This document shows, piece by piece, positions 26,435 through 34,827 of a stretch of 64,000 nt of DNA (the stretch's first letter is position 1; each line of letters begins with the position of its first letter). A model generated the notes under the pieces. That model worked only from the letters and a program-made list of their open reading frames with translations. It was not told the origin of the DNA and did no database searches. The DNA comes from Geothrix sp. PMB-07. GTDB lineage: Bacteria; Acidobacteriota; Holophagae; Holophagales; Holophagaceae. Location: the NCBI RefSeq assembly GCF_030758935.1, contig NZ_CP132333.1:310001-374000 (forward strand). Direction: 5' to 3'. The translations under genes and the position numbers were made by a program.

Positions 26435-27889
26435 TTACCCGTGTAGGCTCTCCACCAAATCCAACCCTTCTTCCGTGCGGCTCAGATACCAGGTCAGGGT
26501 CTGCCCATCCACCAGGTGGACGAGGGCCTTGGGGAAGCGCTTCTTCAGGTCGGCCTGGTGGCGGCGGTTGAAGCGGTAGGGCTCCGTGGGCAGGAGGATC
26601 ACCTGCGGCGCCAGCTGTTCCAGTTCCTCGTCCGACAGCACGGGATAGCGGTCGGGGCCGATGGGCGTGAGTCCACCCTGGCGCAGCAGATCGCCGATGT
26701 AGGTATCCGGGCCCGAGGTCATCCAGGGATCCTTCCAGATCATGGCGATGGCCCGGGCGCCCTTGCGGCGGCGCCCCTTCAGGCGAGCCTCCAATGCGGC
26801 AGCGCGGGCTTCACCCAGATCAGGTACGCCGAGGCGTTCGCCGAGCTGGCGCAGGCCTGCGATGCAGTCCTTCACGGTGCGGATTTCCAGGGCCAGCCAG
26901 GGCAGGCCCAGGGTGGTCAGCGCCTCGGCCACGGCCTTGGGGTTCTCGTCCCGTTCAAGGATCACCAGATCCGGCGCCAGATCGCGGATGCGCTCCAGGT
27001 CGGGATCTTTGGTTCCGCCCACGGTGGGCACGGTGTTGCGGATCCAGCGCGGCTCGATGCAGTAGCGGGTGCGACCCACCAGGCGGGCGCCGAGGCCCCA
27101 CTGCACCAGCAGTTCCGTAACCGAGGGCACCAGGCTCACGATGCGCTGAGGGCCGTCGGTGCTGGGCGTCTGCTGCGTGAACGCGGTGGTGGGCAGATGC
27201 GGCGCGACCACGTCGAGCTTCACGCCTGTGTGCGGATCTTTGATTTTGCCCAATCCCGTGGGACAGAGGTCGAGCAGGGAGCAGCCAGCGCAGTCTGGGC
27301 GGCGGGCATCGCAGACGCGGCGGCCGTGGAAGATGAGCTGATGGTGGAGCTCGATCCAGTCCTCGCGCGGAAAGAGGCGGCAGAGGTCCGCTTCCACCTT
27401 CTCGGGGGTGGTGGCCTTGGACAGGCCCAGGCGCCGTGCTACGCGGAAGATGTGGGTGTCGACGGCCAAGGCGGGCACACCAAAGGCGTTGGCCAGCACC
27501 ACGTTCGCGGTCTTCTGACCGACGCCCGGGAGGGCACCCAGTTCGGCGGGATCGGAGGGGACTTTGCCGCCGTGCCGCGCCATCAGCGCCTGGCCCAGGC
27601 CGAGCAGGTTCTTGGCCTTGTTGTGGTAGAAGCCTGTGGAGCGGATGAGGGCTTCGATCTCCTCCACCCGGGCATTCGCGAGGCTGGCCGCATCCGGGAA
27701 GCGGGCGAACAGGGCCGGGGTGGTGAGGTTCACCCGGGCATCCGTGCACTGGGCGCTGAGGATGGTGGCCACCACCAGCTGGAAGGGATCCTGGTGATCC
27801 AGGGCGCAGCGGGCGTCGGGGTAGGCGGCCCGCAGCAGCCGCTGGAGATCGCCCGTCTTGAGGCTGGACTTGGACTTGGCTGGGCTCAT
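26435..27889 (-). CDS. Endonuclease III fused to a BtuF-like periplasmic-binding-protein domain
   Basis: 484 residues in one uninterrupted frame. Residues ~15-215 are endonuclease III, which excises oxidised pyrimidines: HhH segment ALPGVGQKTANVVLANAFG with catalytic Lys126, VDTHIFRV with Asp144, and a [4Fe-4S] cluster motif C193-x6-C200-x2-C203-x5-C209. Residues ~248-484 match the helical-backbone metal/cobalamin receptor fold (RIVSLVPSVTELLVQWGLG, TVPTVGGTKDPDLERIRDLAPDLVI). There is no signal peptide, so the second domain would be cytoplasmic. Standalone versions of each domain are the norm. The start could also be an ATG at 27913. Confidence 0.88.
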   Translation of the reverse strand: MSPAKSKSSLKTGDLQRLLRAAYPDARCALDHQDPFQLVVATILSAQCTDARVNLTTPALFARFPDAASLANARVEEIEALIRSTGFYHNKAKNLLGLGQALMARHGGKVPSDPAELGALPGVGQKTANVVLANAFGVPALAVDTHIFRVARRLGLSKATTPEKVEADLCRLFPREDWIELHHQLIFHGRRVCDARRPDCAGCSLLDLCPTGLGKIKDPHTGVKLDVVAPHLPTTAFTQQTPSTDGPQRIVSLVPSVTELLVQWGLGARLVGRTRYCIEPRWIRNTVPTVGGTKDPDLERIRDLAPDLVILERDENPKAVAEALTTLGLPWLALEIRTVKDCIAGLRQLGERLGVPDLGEARAAALEARLKGRRRKGARAIAMIWKDPWMTSGPDTYIGDLLRQGGLTPIGPDRYPVLSDEELEQLAPQVILLPTEPYRFNRRHQADLKKRFPKALVHLVDGQTLTWYLSRTEEGLDLVESLHG

Positions 27890-27961
27890 GGAATCAGCAT
27901 AAGAGAGCCCCATGCCGATGAGTTGAGCAGGATTCGATAGACTACGAAATTGAGGTGATTC

Positions 27962-28822
27962 ATGCCCACGACGCTGTCCGGGAAGCTCGACTGCCAGGAA
28001 ACCGCCCGCCACTACCTGGATCTGGTGCGCACCAACATCAAGAAGCTGGGCTTCGCGCCGGGCCTGGGCGTCATCCTCGGCAGCGAGGATGCAGGCAGCG
28101 TCACCTACCAGCGCTGGCTCATGAAGGATTGCGAGGATGTGGGCATCAACGCGGCGGATCTCCGTGTGGAGAACGGCATGCAGATGGTGAAGCTCGTGGC
28201 GCGGCTCAACCAGGACGAGAAAACCCATGGGGTATTCATCTTCTATCCTCTGCGCTACGCCGAGATCAAGGATGACGAGGTCATGGACCTGGTGGATCCG
28301 GGTAAGGACATCGAGGGCCTGCACGCCATCAACATCGGCTTCCTGAACAAGTACCGGAAGCGCATGGACGATGGCACCCAGCACCGCTGCATGACGCCTT
28401 GCACGGCGCGGGCCATCGTGAAGACGCTGAAGCGCGGCTTCGGCGAGGCCTGGCTGGCGGGCAAGACCGTGCTGGTGATCAACGACAGCCTGCGCATCGG
28501 GCGTCCCCTCACGGCCATGGTGGCCAACCTCAAGGGCACCCCCATCCTCTGCCACGCGGCCACCAACAAGGAGCACCTGGAAGGCTTCATCCGCATGGCC
28601 GATGTCATCGTCAGCGCCGTGCCCGCGCCGGGCTACCAGATCAACACCAACTGGATCAAGAACGGAGCCCTCTGCTTCGACCTCAGCGGCGACGGCAACT
28701 TCGACTACGAGGCCCTCGAGGCCCGCGGCATCCCCTACACCGACACCACCAAGAACAGCGTGGGCAAGGTCACCCGCGCCATGGCCCTGCTGAACCTCAC
28801 CTACGCGGCGGGCCTGGGCTGA
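27962..28822 (+). CDS. FolD homologue lacking the catalytic Lys (Mtd1-like methylene-THF dehydrogenase)
   Basis: 286 residues. It keeps the FolD fold: CMTPCTARAIVKTLKR, the Rossmann segment VLVINDSLRIGRPLTAM and the end VGKVTRAMALLNLTY. In FolD the cyclohydrolase/dehydrogenase active site has Tyr-x3-Lys; here it is Tyr49 with Leu53, and KDVDG is KDIEG. The pattern and the loop layout resemble yeast Mtd1, a monofunctional NAD-dependent methylenetetrahydrofolate dehydrogenase. I infer oxidation of 5,10-methylene-THF without the cyclohydrolase step, but this needs an assay. GAGGTGA lies six bases before the ATG. A standard FolD is not in the window. Confidence 0.8.
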   Translation: MPTTLSGKLDCQETARHYLDLVRTNIKKLGFAPGLGVILGSEDAGSVTYQRWLMKDCEDVGINAADLRVENGMQMVKLVARLNQDEKTHGVFIFYPLRYAEIKDDEVMDLVDPGKDIEGLHAINIGFLNKYRKRMDDGTQHRCMTPCTARAIVKTLKRGFGEAWLAGKTVLVINDSLRIGRPLTAMVANLKGTPILCHAATNKEHLEGFIRMADVIVSAVPAPGYQINTNWIKNGALCFDLSGDGNFDYEALEARGIPYTDTTKNSVGKVTRAMALLNLTYAAGLG

Positions 28823-28863
28823 GTCCGTTCCCAAAGGAAAGCCCGGTAGCCGAGGGCAGGTCC

Positions 28864-30024
28864 TTAGTTCTCCACTGCGTCGACGACTTCCTGAATGAGG
28901 TCGTTGACGCGGATGGCCGTGGGCAGTTCGTCATAGGCCCCAGCGGTGGTGACCACACTCAGATCGAGGGCGGGAACGACGTAGAGGCGCTGCCCGCCGT
29001 TGCCGAACCCAGCGTGCCAATCGATGCGCTGGCCATGCCAGGTGGCGGTGCCGTGCCACCACTGGTAGGCATAGCGATAATCGCGCACATCCGTGTCAAA
29101 GCGCGGCGTCATCGACTGGGCGATCCAGGCCTGCGGCACGAGCTGGCGGCCCTGCCAGGCTCCGTGGTTCAGCATCAGGCGACCGACCTTGAGCAGGTCG
29201 CGGGGCCGCAGGCGCAGCCCATTGAAGGCCATGGCGCGTCCGTGCACATCAGGTACCCAGGCCCAATCCTCGATCTGCAGGGGGCGGAACAGCATCTCGT
29301 CGGCGTACTGCTCCAGGGACTGCCCGGTGCCCCGTCGGATGAGCTCCGCCAGCAGCGCGGTGCCGCCGCCGTTGTAGTTGAAGCAGGTGTTCGGCACGGC
29401 GGCCTGGGGGTGGCTCAGGACAAAATCCACAAGGTCGCTTTTCCAAAACAGTCGCAGCTCATCGTTGGGGCCCGGCTTGCCTTCCTGCCACTGCAGGCCG
29501 CTGGTCATGTTCAGGAGGTCCTCGATGCGGATGGCCTGGTTGGCGGCGGTCCTGCGGTTGCCGTGTTCCGGGAAGGCCGCCCACACGGTCGTCTCGACGG
29601 CAGGTACCTTCCCTTGCTCGCGTGCCAGGCCGTAGAGGAGGCTCGTGATGCTTTTGCCGATGGAGCGGACATCCTGCTTGTCGCGGGGCCCGAAACGGTG
29701 CCGGGAGGGCAGCAGGGAGTACACCGACTTGTCGGTGCCGCCCTGGTAGTACTCGGCCGCCAGGCAGCCGTGGCGCTCGATGAGCAGGCTGTGCACATTC
29801 AGCCTCTTCTCGAACAGGCGATTGGCCACCTGCGTAAGCTGCGCTGGGTTGAGGCCTGCCTGCTGCAGGCTGCCGAGGCTCCAGCCATCCGCAACGGCCG
29901 CAGGGGCAGGCCCCACGCGCGGAGATATCGGCCGCAGCAGGCAAACCCACAGGAGCCAAAGCCCCACGCAGGCCAGGGCCAGCCGGAGGAAACGTCGAAC
30001 GCCTCTGCGCGCGGGTTGGGTCAT
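28864..30024 (-). CDS. Serine hydrolase, beta-lactamase family (class C fold)
   Basis: 386 residues from the ATG at 30024 (a GTG at 30051 is also in frame). One N-terminal membrane anchor (LALACVGLWLLWVCLL) leads to a serine beta-lactamase/DD-peptidase domain with SxxK SIGK (121-124), the Tyr-Asn-type motif NYNGGG and the C-terminal HAGFGNGGQRLYVVP. It might act on peptidoglycan or as an esterase; a resistance role is not implied by sequence. It follows the small outer-membrane-like gene on the same strand. Confidence 0.85.
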   Translation of the reverse strand: MTQPARRGVRRFLRLALACVGLWLLWVCLLRPISPRVGPAPAAVADGWSLGSLQQAGLNPAQLTQVANRLFEKRLNVHSLLIERHGCLAAEYYQGGTDKSVYSLLPSRHRFGPRDKQDVRSIGKSITSLLYGLAREQGKVPAVETTVWAAFPEHGNRRTAANQAIRIEDLLNMTSGLQWQEGKPGPNDELRLFWKSDLVDFVLSHPQAAVPNTCFNYNGGGTALLAELIRRGTGQSLEQYADEMLFRPLQIEDWAWVPDVHGRAMAFNGLRLRPRDLLKVGRLMLNHGAWQGRQLVPQAWIAQSMTPRFDTDVRDYRYAYQWWHGTATWHGQRIDWHAGFGNGGQRLYVVPALDLSVVTTAGAYDELPTAIRVNDLIQEVVDAVEN

Positions 30025-30090
30025 GCCTGATGATCCTTGAATGGCCTTCACCTGTCCCGGCGATTCTCTGGACGGTCATTCAGGTGGTGT

Positions 30091-30555
30091 TTAAAACCGG
30101 GCTGTGAGCGCCAGCCCCAGGTTGCTGCGGCGCCGTGGTGTCAGACCGCTGGCGAAGGGCTTCTCCAGGTGCTCGCCTTCGACGCTGAGGGCCCAGTTGG
30201 GGTGGAAGGCCCAGCCTACGCGCAGCCGGGGGCCGATGTAGGCGCCATCCCCCGAAGGCACTTCGGCCACGGCGCCCAGGGCGATGAAGGTCTTATCGGC
30301 CGTGGCATTGGCATCGGCGATGAAGCGGAAGGCGTTGCTGCCGTCATCCCAGTGGCGCAGGCCCAGACCGACGCCCACATGAATACGGGAAAGGTCGCCG
30401 GGGTTCTTCAGTTCGATCTCGGTGATGGGTGTGGTGAATTCCGCAGCGGTGGCCTTGGGCTGGCGGATCACCGAGACCATGGCCGCCTGGGCGGATAGGG
30501 ACATCGCGCAGAGGGGCAGGGCGGACAGAAGGAGCAGGGGCTGGAGGCGTCGCAT
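30091..30555 (-). CDS. Small outer-membrane-like exported protein
   Basis: 154 residues from ATG at 30555. The signal peptide (LLLLSALPLCAMSLSAQA) precedes alternating beta-strands (HVGVGLGLRHW, TFIALGAVAEVP, YIGPRLRVGWAFHPNWALSVEGEHLEK) and ends with LGLALTARF, a terminal aromatic that suits BamA-dependent insertion. It looks like a short beta-barrel or a porin-like surface protein; no family was recognised. It follows the GNAT gene by 32 bp on the same strand. Confidence 0.65.
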   Translation of the reverse strand: MRRLQPLLLLSALPLCAMSLSAQAAMVSVIRQPKATAAEFTTPITEIELKNPGDLSRIHVGVGLGLRHWDDGSNAFRFIADANATADKTFIALGAVAEVPSGDGAYIGPRLRVGWAFHPNWALSVEGEHLEKPFASGLTPRRRSNLGLALTARF

Positions 30556-30587
30556 GGCCTGGTCTACCGCGTTCTGCGGAAAGCGGT

Positions 30588-31136
30588 TTAGCGGGCCCGC
30601 CATTCTGAAGCCAGAAGTCCATAGACCGCGTGATCCACGAAGCGGTCGCCCAGGCGCTCGGTCTGCCGGAGGGTGCCCTCGTGGCGGAAGCCCAGGCGCA
30701 AGGGGATGGCCCGGCTGCGGCGGTTGCGGACGCCCGCGCGGATTTCGATGCGGTTGAGCTTCAGGGTGCGGAAGCCGTGGCGGAGCAGGGCCGATACCGA
30801 GGCGGTCATGAGACCGTGCCCCTCTGCTTCCTGGTCCAGCCAGTAGCCGATGGCGGCGCTGCGATTCGCGGAATCGATCCAGACAAATCCCGCAATGCCC
30901 ACCAGCCGCTCCTTCCACCAGAGGCCGAAGGATTGGGCTGCGCCCAGCCGGGCCTGGGCCCGCACCCGGAGGATGAAGGCCCGGGAGTCGAGCACGCTGC
31001 GGTTGGCATCGGGCCAGGGCAGCCAGCGTCGCAGCCGCTCGCGATTGGTCTCCACCAAGGCAAAGAGGGCCCGCGCATCACGCAGGTTGAGCGGACGCAG
31101 TTCCAGGCCGCGGCCAGCCTTGAGGACTTCGGCCAT
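30588..31136 (-). CDS. GNAT acetyltransferase, RimJ/RimL type
   Basis: 182 residues from ATG at 31136. The RimJ/RimL-like layout is clear: LELRPLNLRDARALFALVE at the start, AIGYWLDQEAEGHGLMTASVSALL (acetyl-CoA binding) and IEIRAGVRNRRSRAIPLRLGFRHEG. These enzymes acetylate N-terminal or side-chain amino groups of ribosomal proteins or small molecules; the target is unknown here. It lies 8 bp behind kdsA and likely shares its transcript. Confidence 0.88.
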   Translation of the reverse strand: MAEVLKAGRGLELRPLNLRDARALFALVETNRERLRRWLPWPDANRSVLDSRAFILRVRAQARLGAAQSFGLWWKERLVGIAGFVWIDSANRSAAIGYWLDQEAEGHGLMTASVSALLRHGFRTLKLNRIEIRAGVRNRRSRAIPLRLGFRHEGTLRQTERLGDRFVDHAVYGLLASEWRAR

Positions 31137-31144
31137 GGCCCCTC

Positions 31145-31975
31145 CTACTTGCCCGCGGCATCCTGCAGCGCCGCGGCACGGCCCGCGCGCCACAGCACGA
31201 GGAGCTGGTCGAGGAGGCCGCCGAACTCTTCCAGCCGCATGGCATTGGGCCCATCGCTGTGGGCCTTCTCGGGGCACTCGTGCACCTCGAAGAAGAAGCC
31301 ATCAACGACCGTCGAGGCAGCCCGGGCCAGGGTGGGAATCATCTCCCGGGCGCCGCCGGTGGCGTTGCCGAGGGCGCCGGGTTTCTGCACGCTGTGGGTG
31401 GCGTCGAAGATCACCGGGCAGCCGGTCTTGCGCAGGTGAGGGAAGCTCTGGAAATCCACCACCAAGTTGCCGTAGCCGAAGCTGGAGCCGCGCTCGGTGA
31501 CCCACACCGGGCCATGGCCGGGGACGGACTGGAGTTTCTCCACGCCGTGCTTGAGGTCCCAGGGCGCCAGGAACTGGCCCTTCTTCAGGTTCACGGTGCG
31601 GCCCGTGGCGGCGGCGGCCACAAGCAGATCCGTCTGGCGGCAGAGGAAAGCGGGGATCTGGAGCACGTCCACGGCTTCAGCAGCGGGGGCGCACTGGTCG
31701 CTCTCATGCACGTCGGTAAGCACAGGCACACCGTAGCGGCTGCGCACCTCGGCGAGGATGTCGAGGCCGTCGGCCATGCCGGGGCCGCGGTGGCTGCCGC
31801 CACTGGTGCGGTTGGCCTTGTCGAAGCTGGATTTGTAGATGAAAGGAATGCCCCGGGCCTCGGCCAGGTCCCGCAGGCTCGAAGCCATGAGGTGGGCGTG
31901 CTCCCGGCTCTCGATGACACAGGGCCCGGCAATGAGGAAGAAACTCTGGTCAGTGAAGGGGCGGGCGAAATCCAT
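31145..31975 (-). CDS. kdsA: 3-deoxy-D-manno-octulosonate 8-phosphate synthase, metal-dependent type
   Basis: 276 residues from ATG at 31975 (GAGGTAACC just upstream). It condenses arabinose 5-phosphate with PEP for the Kdo of LPS. Present are FLIAGPCVIESREHAH, SFDKANRTSGGSHRGPG, DVLQIPAFLCRQTDLL, and TERGSSFGYGNLVVD. The Cys in AGPC is the metal-ligand position of the metal-dependent class (e.g. Aquifex), where the E. coli type has Asn. Leads a run with GNAT and an exported protein. Confidence 0.95.
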   Translation of the reverse strand: MDFARPFTDQSFFLIAGPCVIESREHAHLMASSLRDLAEARGIPFIYKSSFDKANRTSGGSHRGPGMADGLDILAEVRSRYGVPVLTDVHESDQCAPAAEAVDVLQIPAFLCRQTDLLVAAAATGRTVNLKKGQFLAPWDLKHGVEKLQSVPGHGPVWVTERGSSFGYGNLVVDFQSFPHLRKTGCPVIFDATHSVQKPGALGNATGGAREMIPTLARAASTVVDGFFFEVHECPEKAHSDGPNAMRLEEFGGLLDQLLVLWRAGRAAALQDAAGK

Positions 31976-32094
31976 GGTTACCTCGGTCACAAGTTTAACC
32001 CCCGTTGGGCCCATTGACGGGTTGTCACCGGTGTTCGGTGTTCCGCTGTCATAATGTGCAAAGGGGATCCCCCGCCTTTTGCCTGGAGCCACTC

Positions 32095-32598
32095 ATGGCG
32101 AAGCTGCTGATGGAAGACGACCTCAACCGGCGGTTGGTGGCCCTGCTCCAGCAAGAGGGCCGCATGAGCCATGCGGAACTGGCCGAGCGCCTGGGCGTGA
32201 GCCGCCCCACCATCATCGACCGCGTGAAGCGCCTGGAGGCCGATGGCGTGCTGGGCGGCTACGCGGCGCGGGTGACGCCCGCTTCCGTGAACAAACCCAC
32301 GGTGGCCTTCGTCGCGGTGCGCTACAAGGACAACAACGAGGGTATCGAGCAACGCTTCATCAAGGCCCTCGAAGACGAACCGGACATCCTGGAGGCCCAC
32401 ACCATCGCGGGCGAGGATGCGCTGTTGCTGAAGATCGTGGCGGATACTCCGGCGGGCATCGCCGAGCGCCTGCGCCGCATCCGCGTGCTGGGCCCCATGG
32501 TCACCACCCGCACCACCATGGTGCTGGAGACCCACTGGGAGAAGGCCGGGCCGAGCCCCTTCCCCATTGAGAACGCTGCGAAGAAGATCAAGAAGTGA
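32095..32598 (+). CDS. Lrp/AsnC-family transcriptional regulator
   Basis: 167 residues from ATG at 32095 (GGAG seven bases upstream). N-terminal winged helix (MSHAELAERLGVSRPTIIDRVKRLEADGVLGG) and C-terminal RAM ligand-binding domain (KPTVAFVAVRYKDN ... MVLETHWEK). It would bind an amino acid or similar ligand and repress or activate nearby genes. The divergent kdsA promoter and the downstream EamA transporter are both possible targets. A weak extended -10 (TGTCATAAT, ~32047-32055) precedes it, with no clear -35. Confidence 0.9.
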   Translation: MAKLLMEDDLNRRLVALLQQEGRMSHAELAERLGVSRPTIIDRVKRLEADGVLGGYAARVTPASVNKPTVAFVAVRYKDNNEGIEQRFIKALEDEPDILEAHTIAGEDALLLKIVADTPAGIAERLRRIRVLGPMVTTRTTMVLETHWEKAGPSPFPIENAAKKIKK

Positions 32599-32683
32599 TC
32601 GCGGCCATCCTGCAACGACCCTCCCGCGCCGTGATTTTTGCGGGCCCCGACGTGGAGCTTGAGCGCGCCCTGGACGGGGCCTG

Positions 32684-33550
32684 ATGCTGGCCTGGCTGGC
32701 CTACCTGACAGTGGCTGTGGTGTGGGGTTCCACCTATTTCGCCATCGCGCTGGGGCTGGAATCCTTCACACCCTATGGCATGGTGGCCGTTCGTTTCACG
32801 GTGGCTTCGGTGCTGGCCCTGGGCCTGGGCCGGGTGCGCCGCGAACCGCTGCCGCCACTCCGTGAGGTGGGCCATCTCATGGTGGTGGGTGCCCTGTTGC
32901 TGGGCGGCTCCAACGCCCTGGTTTCCTACGCGGAGCTGCATGTTTCGACGGGCCCCGTGGCGGTCATGGCGGCGCTGGTGCCGCTCTGGCTCGCCGTGTT
33001 CACCATGGCCAAAGAGCCCCTCGGCCCCAAGGGCTGGGTGGGCATTGCGCTGGGCATCGCGGGAGTGGCAGTGTTGGTGTGGCCCAGCAGCGGCGTGCGC
33101 ATCCACACGGGCGGCCTGGTGGCCATGGTGGCCGCGCCGCTCATCTGGTCCTGGGGCACGCTCCACGGCAAGCACTTCGTCCACGGCGGCGGGCTGATGA
33201 CCAACGTGGGCATCCAGATGGCCACGGCCGCGGTCATCGGCCTTCTGGTGGCGCCGCTCACGGGCGGGTTCCTGCGGGGGCCTCTCATCCACAAGGCGCT
33301 TTACGCAGTGGGCTACCTGGCACTGTTTGGTTCCATGCTCGCCTTCTCCGCCTACATCTACCTGGCCAAGGCCTGGCCCCCGGCGAAGATGGGCACCTAT
33401 GCCTACCTGAATCCCCTGGTGGCGGTCCTGCTCGGCACGGCGATCCTCCACGAACCCTTCGGGCTGCGCGAGGCCGTTGGCATGGCCGTCATCTTCGCGG
33501 CTGTGGCGCTGGTGCAGTTCAGGGCGAGGGTGGCCGTTCCGGTTGAGTAG
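32684..33550 (+). CDS. EamA/DMT-family transporter
   Basis: 288 residues, ten helices in two EamA repeats (VAVVWGSTYFAIALGLESFTPYGM ... and LIWSWGTLHGKHFVHGG...). Ends in a Lys-poor tail. The GSTYFAI and AYIYLAKAWPPAKMGTYAYLNPLVAVLLG segments match the RarD/YdcZ-like amino-acid or metabolite exporters. It follows the Lrp gene by 85 bp, so an amino-acid-responsive exporter pair is a fair guess. Confidence 0.85.
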   Translation: MLAWLAYLTVAVVWGSTYFAIALGLESFTPYGMVAVRFTVASVLALGLGRVRREPLPPLREVGHLMVVGALLLGGSNALVSYAELHVSTGPVAVMAALVPLWLAVFTMAKEPLGPKGWVGIALGIAGVAVLVWPSSGVRIHTGGLVAMVAAPLIWSWGTLHGKHFVHGGGLMTNVGIQMATAAVIGLLVAPLTGGFLRGPLIHKALYAVGYLALFGSMLAFSAYIYLAKAWPPAKMGTYAYLNPLVAVLLGTAILHEPFGLREAVGMAVIFAAVALVQFRARVAVPVE

Positions 33551-33555
33551 ACGCG

Positions 33556-34827
33556 TCAGCGGGGCAAGGGCACGTCGGCGATGAGGAAGTTTGCGGGGGC
33601 CGGATGGGGGAGCTTCTCTTCAAGGAGTGTGATCTGGCTGTTGACGATGAAGCGGAAGGCCGTCCCCACAACGGCGCCGGTGGTGGGGATCCCACGCAGG
33701 CCGGGATGGCCCGCCGCCAGCACCTTGATTGAGCGCAACGCGGTTTCGCCTTCGTTCAGGTCCAGGAGCGCAACGCGTCCCGGAGCGAGACCGTTCTGCA
33801 CGCCCACCAGCTTGTGGCCGTACCGGCTGAGTCCGTCGATGCCCTGGAGATGCAGGCCCGGAGGAATCTGGATGTCGATGAGACCGCGGTCCGCCAGGGA
33901 GAGCCGGTACAGCCCGGGCCCCTGGGCGCCCACCAGCAGGCCCTGGCCATCGCGGGTGAGCACGATCCCATTGGGGTACCCGAGGGTTCCGGGCGGCAGC
34001 AGCGCCTCCAGCAGATCCTGCTCCGGCGGCAGCCGGAGCACGGTGCCCGCTTCGGAATCCGTGACATAGACGGTCCCGTCCTCCGCCAAGGCCATGTCGT
34101 TGAAGAGGTGCTTGCCCGGGGCGGTGCAGGGCACGCGGCGCACCACGCGGCCCGTGTCCAGGTCGGCCGCGAGGAGCGCAGAGTGTTCGGCGGCGCCCGG
34201 CTCCAGTCCGCCGCGGCCCGGTGTGCCTTGGGAGGCGATCCACAGCAGCCGCCGAGTGGAATCAATCTTCAAACCCAAGGTGCTCCAGGGGCCGGCGGGG
34301 TCAGGTTCGAGAAACCAGCGGTAGGCGCCGCTGCGCTCCAGGACCAGCACCCCTCCGTGCAGAAGGCTGCTCAGGAAGGTGCGCCCCGTGGTCGGATCCA
34401 CGGCCACGCCTTCGGGGAAAAGATCCGGCAGGGGCAGGCTCGCCGCGATTCGGATGGAACCCACCACAGGCCGTCGTTGGAGCTTCAGGTGCAGGGCCTT
34501 GAAGGCGGGGTCGGTGGCGGCCTCGAAGCCGGGGTCCATGGCCTCTAATTTCCTGAGGCATGTGGTGGCCTGCGATCTGCGGCCTGCCTGTGTCAGGGCC
34601 ATGGCCTTGAGATACAGCAGGCCCGGATCCTTTTGGACCACCGCTGTGTGCTGCTCGAGCAGTGCCAGTGCCGCCTGGGGATCAGGCTCATCCAGTGCCC
34701 TCGAAATGGCGGCGTAGACGGACCGGAATGCTTCTTTGGTCGGCGCGGTGGCCTGGCCCCAGGCTGTCTCGGCTCCCAGGAGGAACAGGGCCACGAGGAG
34801 CGCCCGCTTCCCTGGAGCCCTGAGCAT
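33556..34827 (-). CDS. Exported SMP-30/beta-propeller-like protein with N-terminal helical segment
   Basis: 423 residues from ATG at 34827. A signal peptide (LLVALFLLGAETAWG) leads to a helical TPR-like region (~30-110), then a six-bladed-type propeller with FPEGVAVDPTTGRTFLSS, FNDMALAEDGTVYVTD and YPNGIVLTRDGQGLLVG. These blades resemble SMP-30/gluconolactonase sugar lactonases. Its start codon overlaps the stop of the DUF3999 gene by one base (TGATG), so translation is probably coupled. Confidence 0.78.
   Translation of the reverse strand: MLRAPGKRALLVALFLLGAETAWGQATAPTKEAFRSVYAAISRALDEPDPQAALALLEQHTAVVQKDPGLLYLKAMALTQAGRRSQATTCLRKLEAMDPGFEAATDPAFKALHLKLQRRPVVGSIRIAASLPLPDLFPEGVAVDPTTGRTFLSSLLHGGVLVLERSGAYRWFLEPDPAGPWSTLGLKIDSTRRLLWIASQGTPGRGGLEPGAAEHSALLAADLDTGRVVRRVPCTAPGKHLFNDMALAEDGTVYVTDSEAGTVLRLPPEQDLLEALLPPGTLGYPNGIVLTRDGQGLLVGAQGPGLYRLSLADRGLIDIQIPPGLHLQGIDGLSRYGHKLVGVQNGLAPGRVALLDLNEGETALRSIKVLAAGHPGLRGIPTTGAVVGTAFRFIVNSQITLLEEKLPHPAPANFLIADVPLPR

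Noticed and set aside
27890-27961. Tetrahydrofolate riboswitch before the FolD-like gene
   Set aside because: The gap is only ~70 bases and shows no pairing pattern of that class.
28864-30024. Antibiotic-resistance beta-lactamase
   Set aside because: The SxxK family covers many esterases and peptidases; nothing here is specific to a drug-resistance enzyme.
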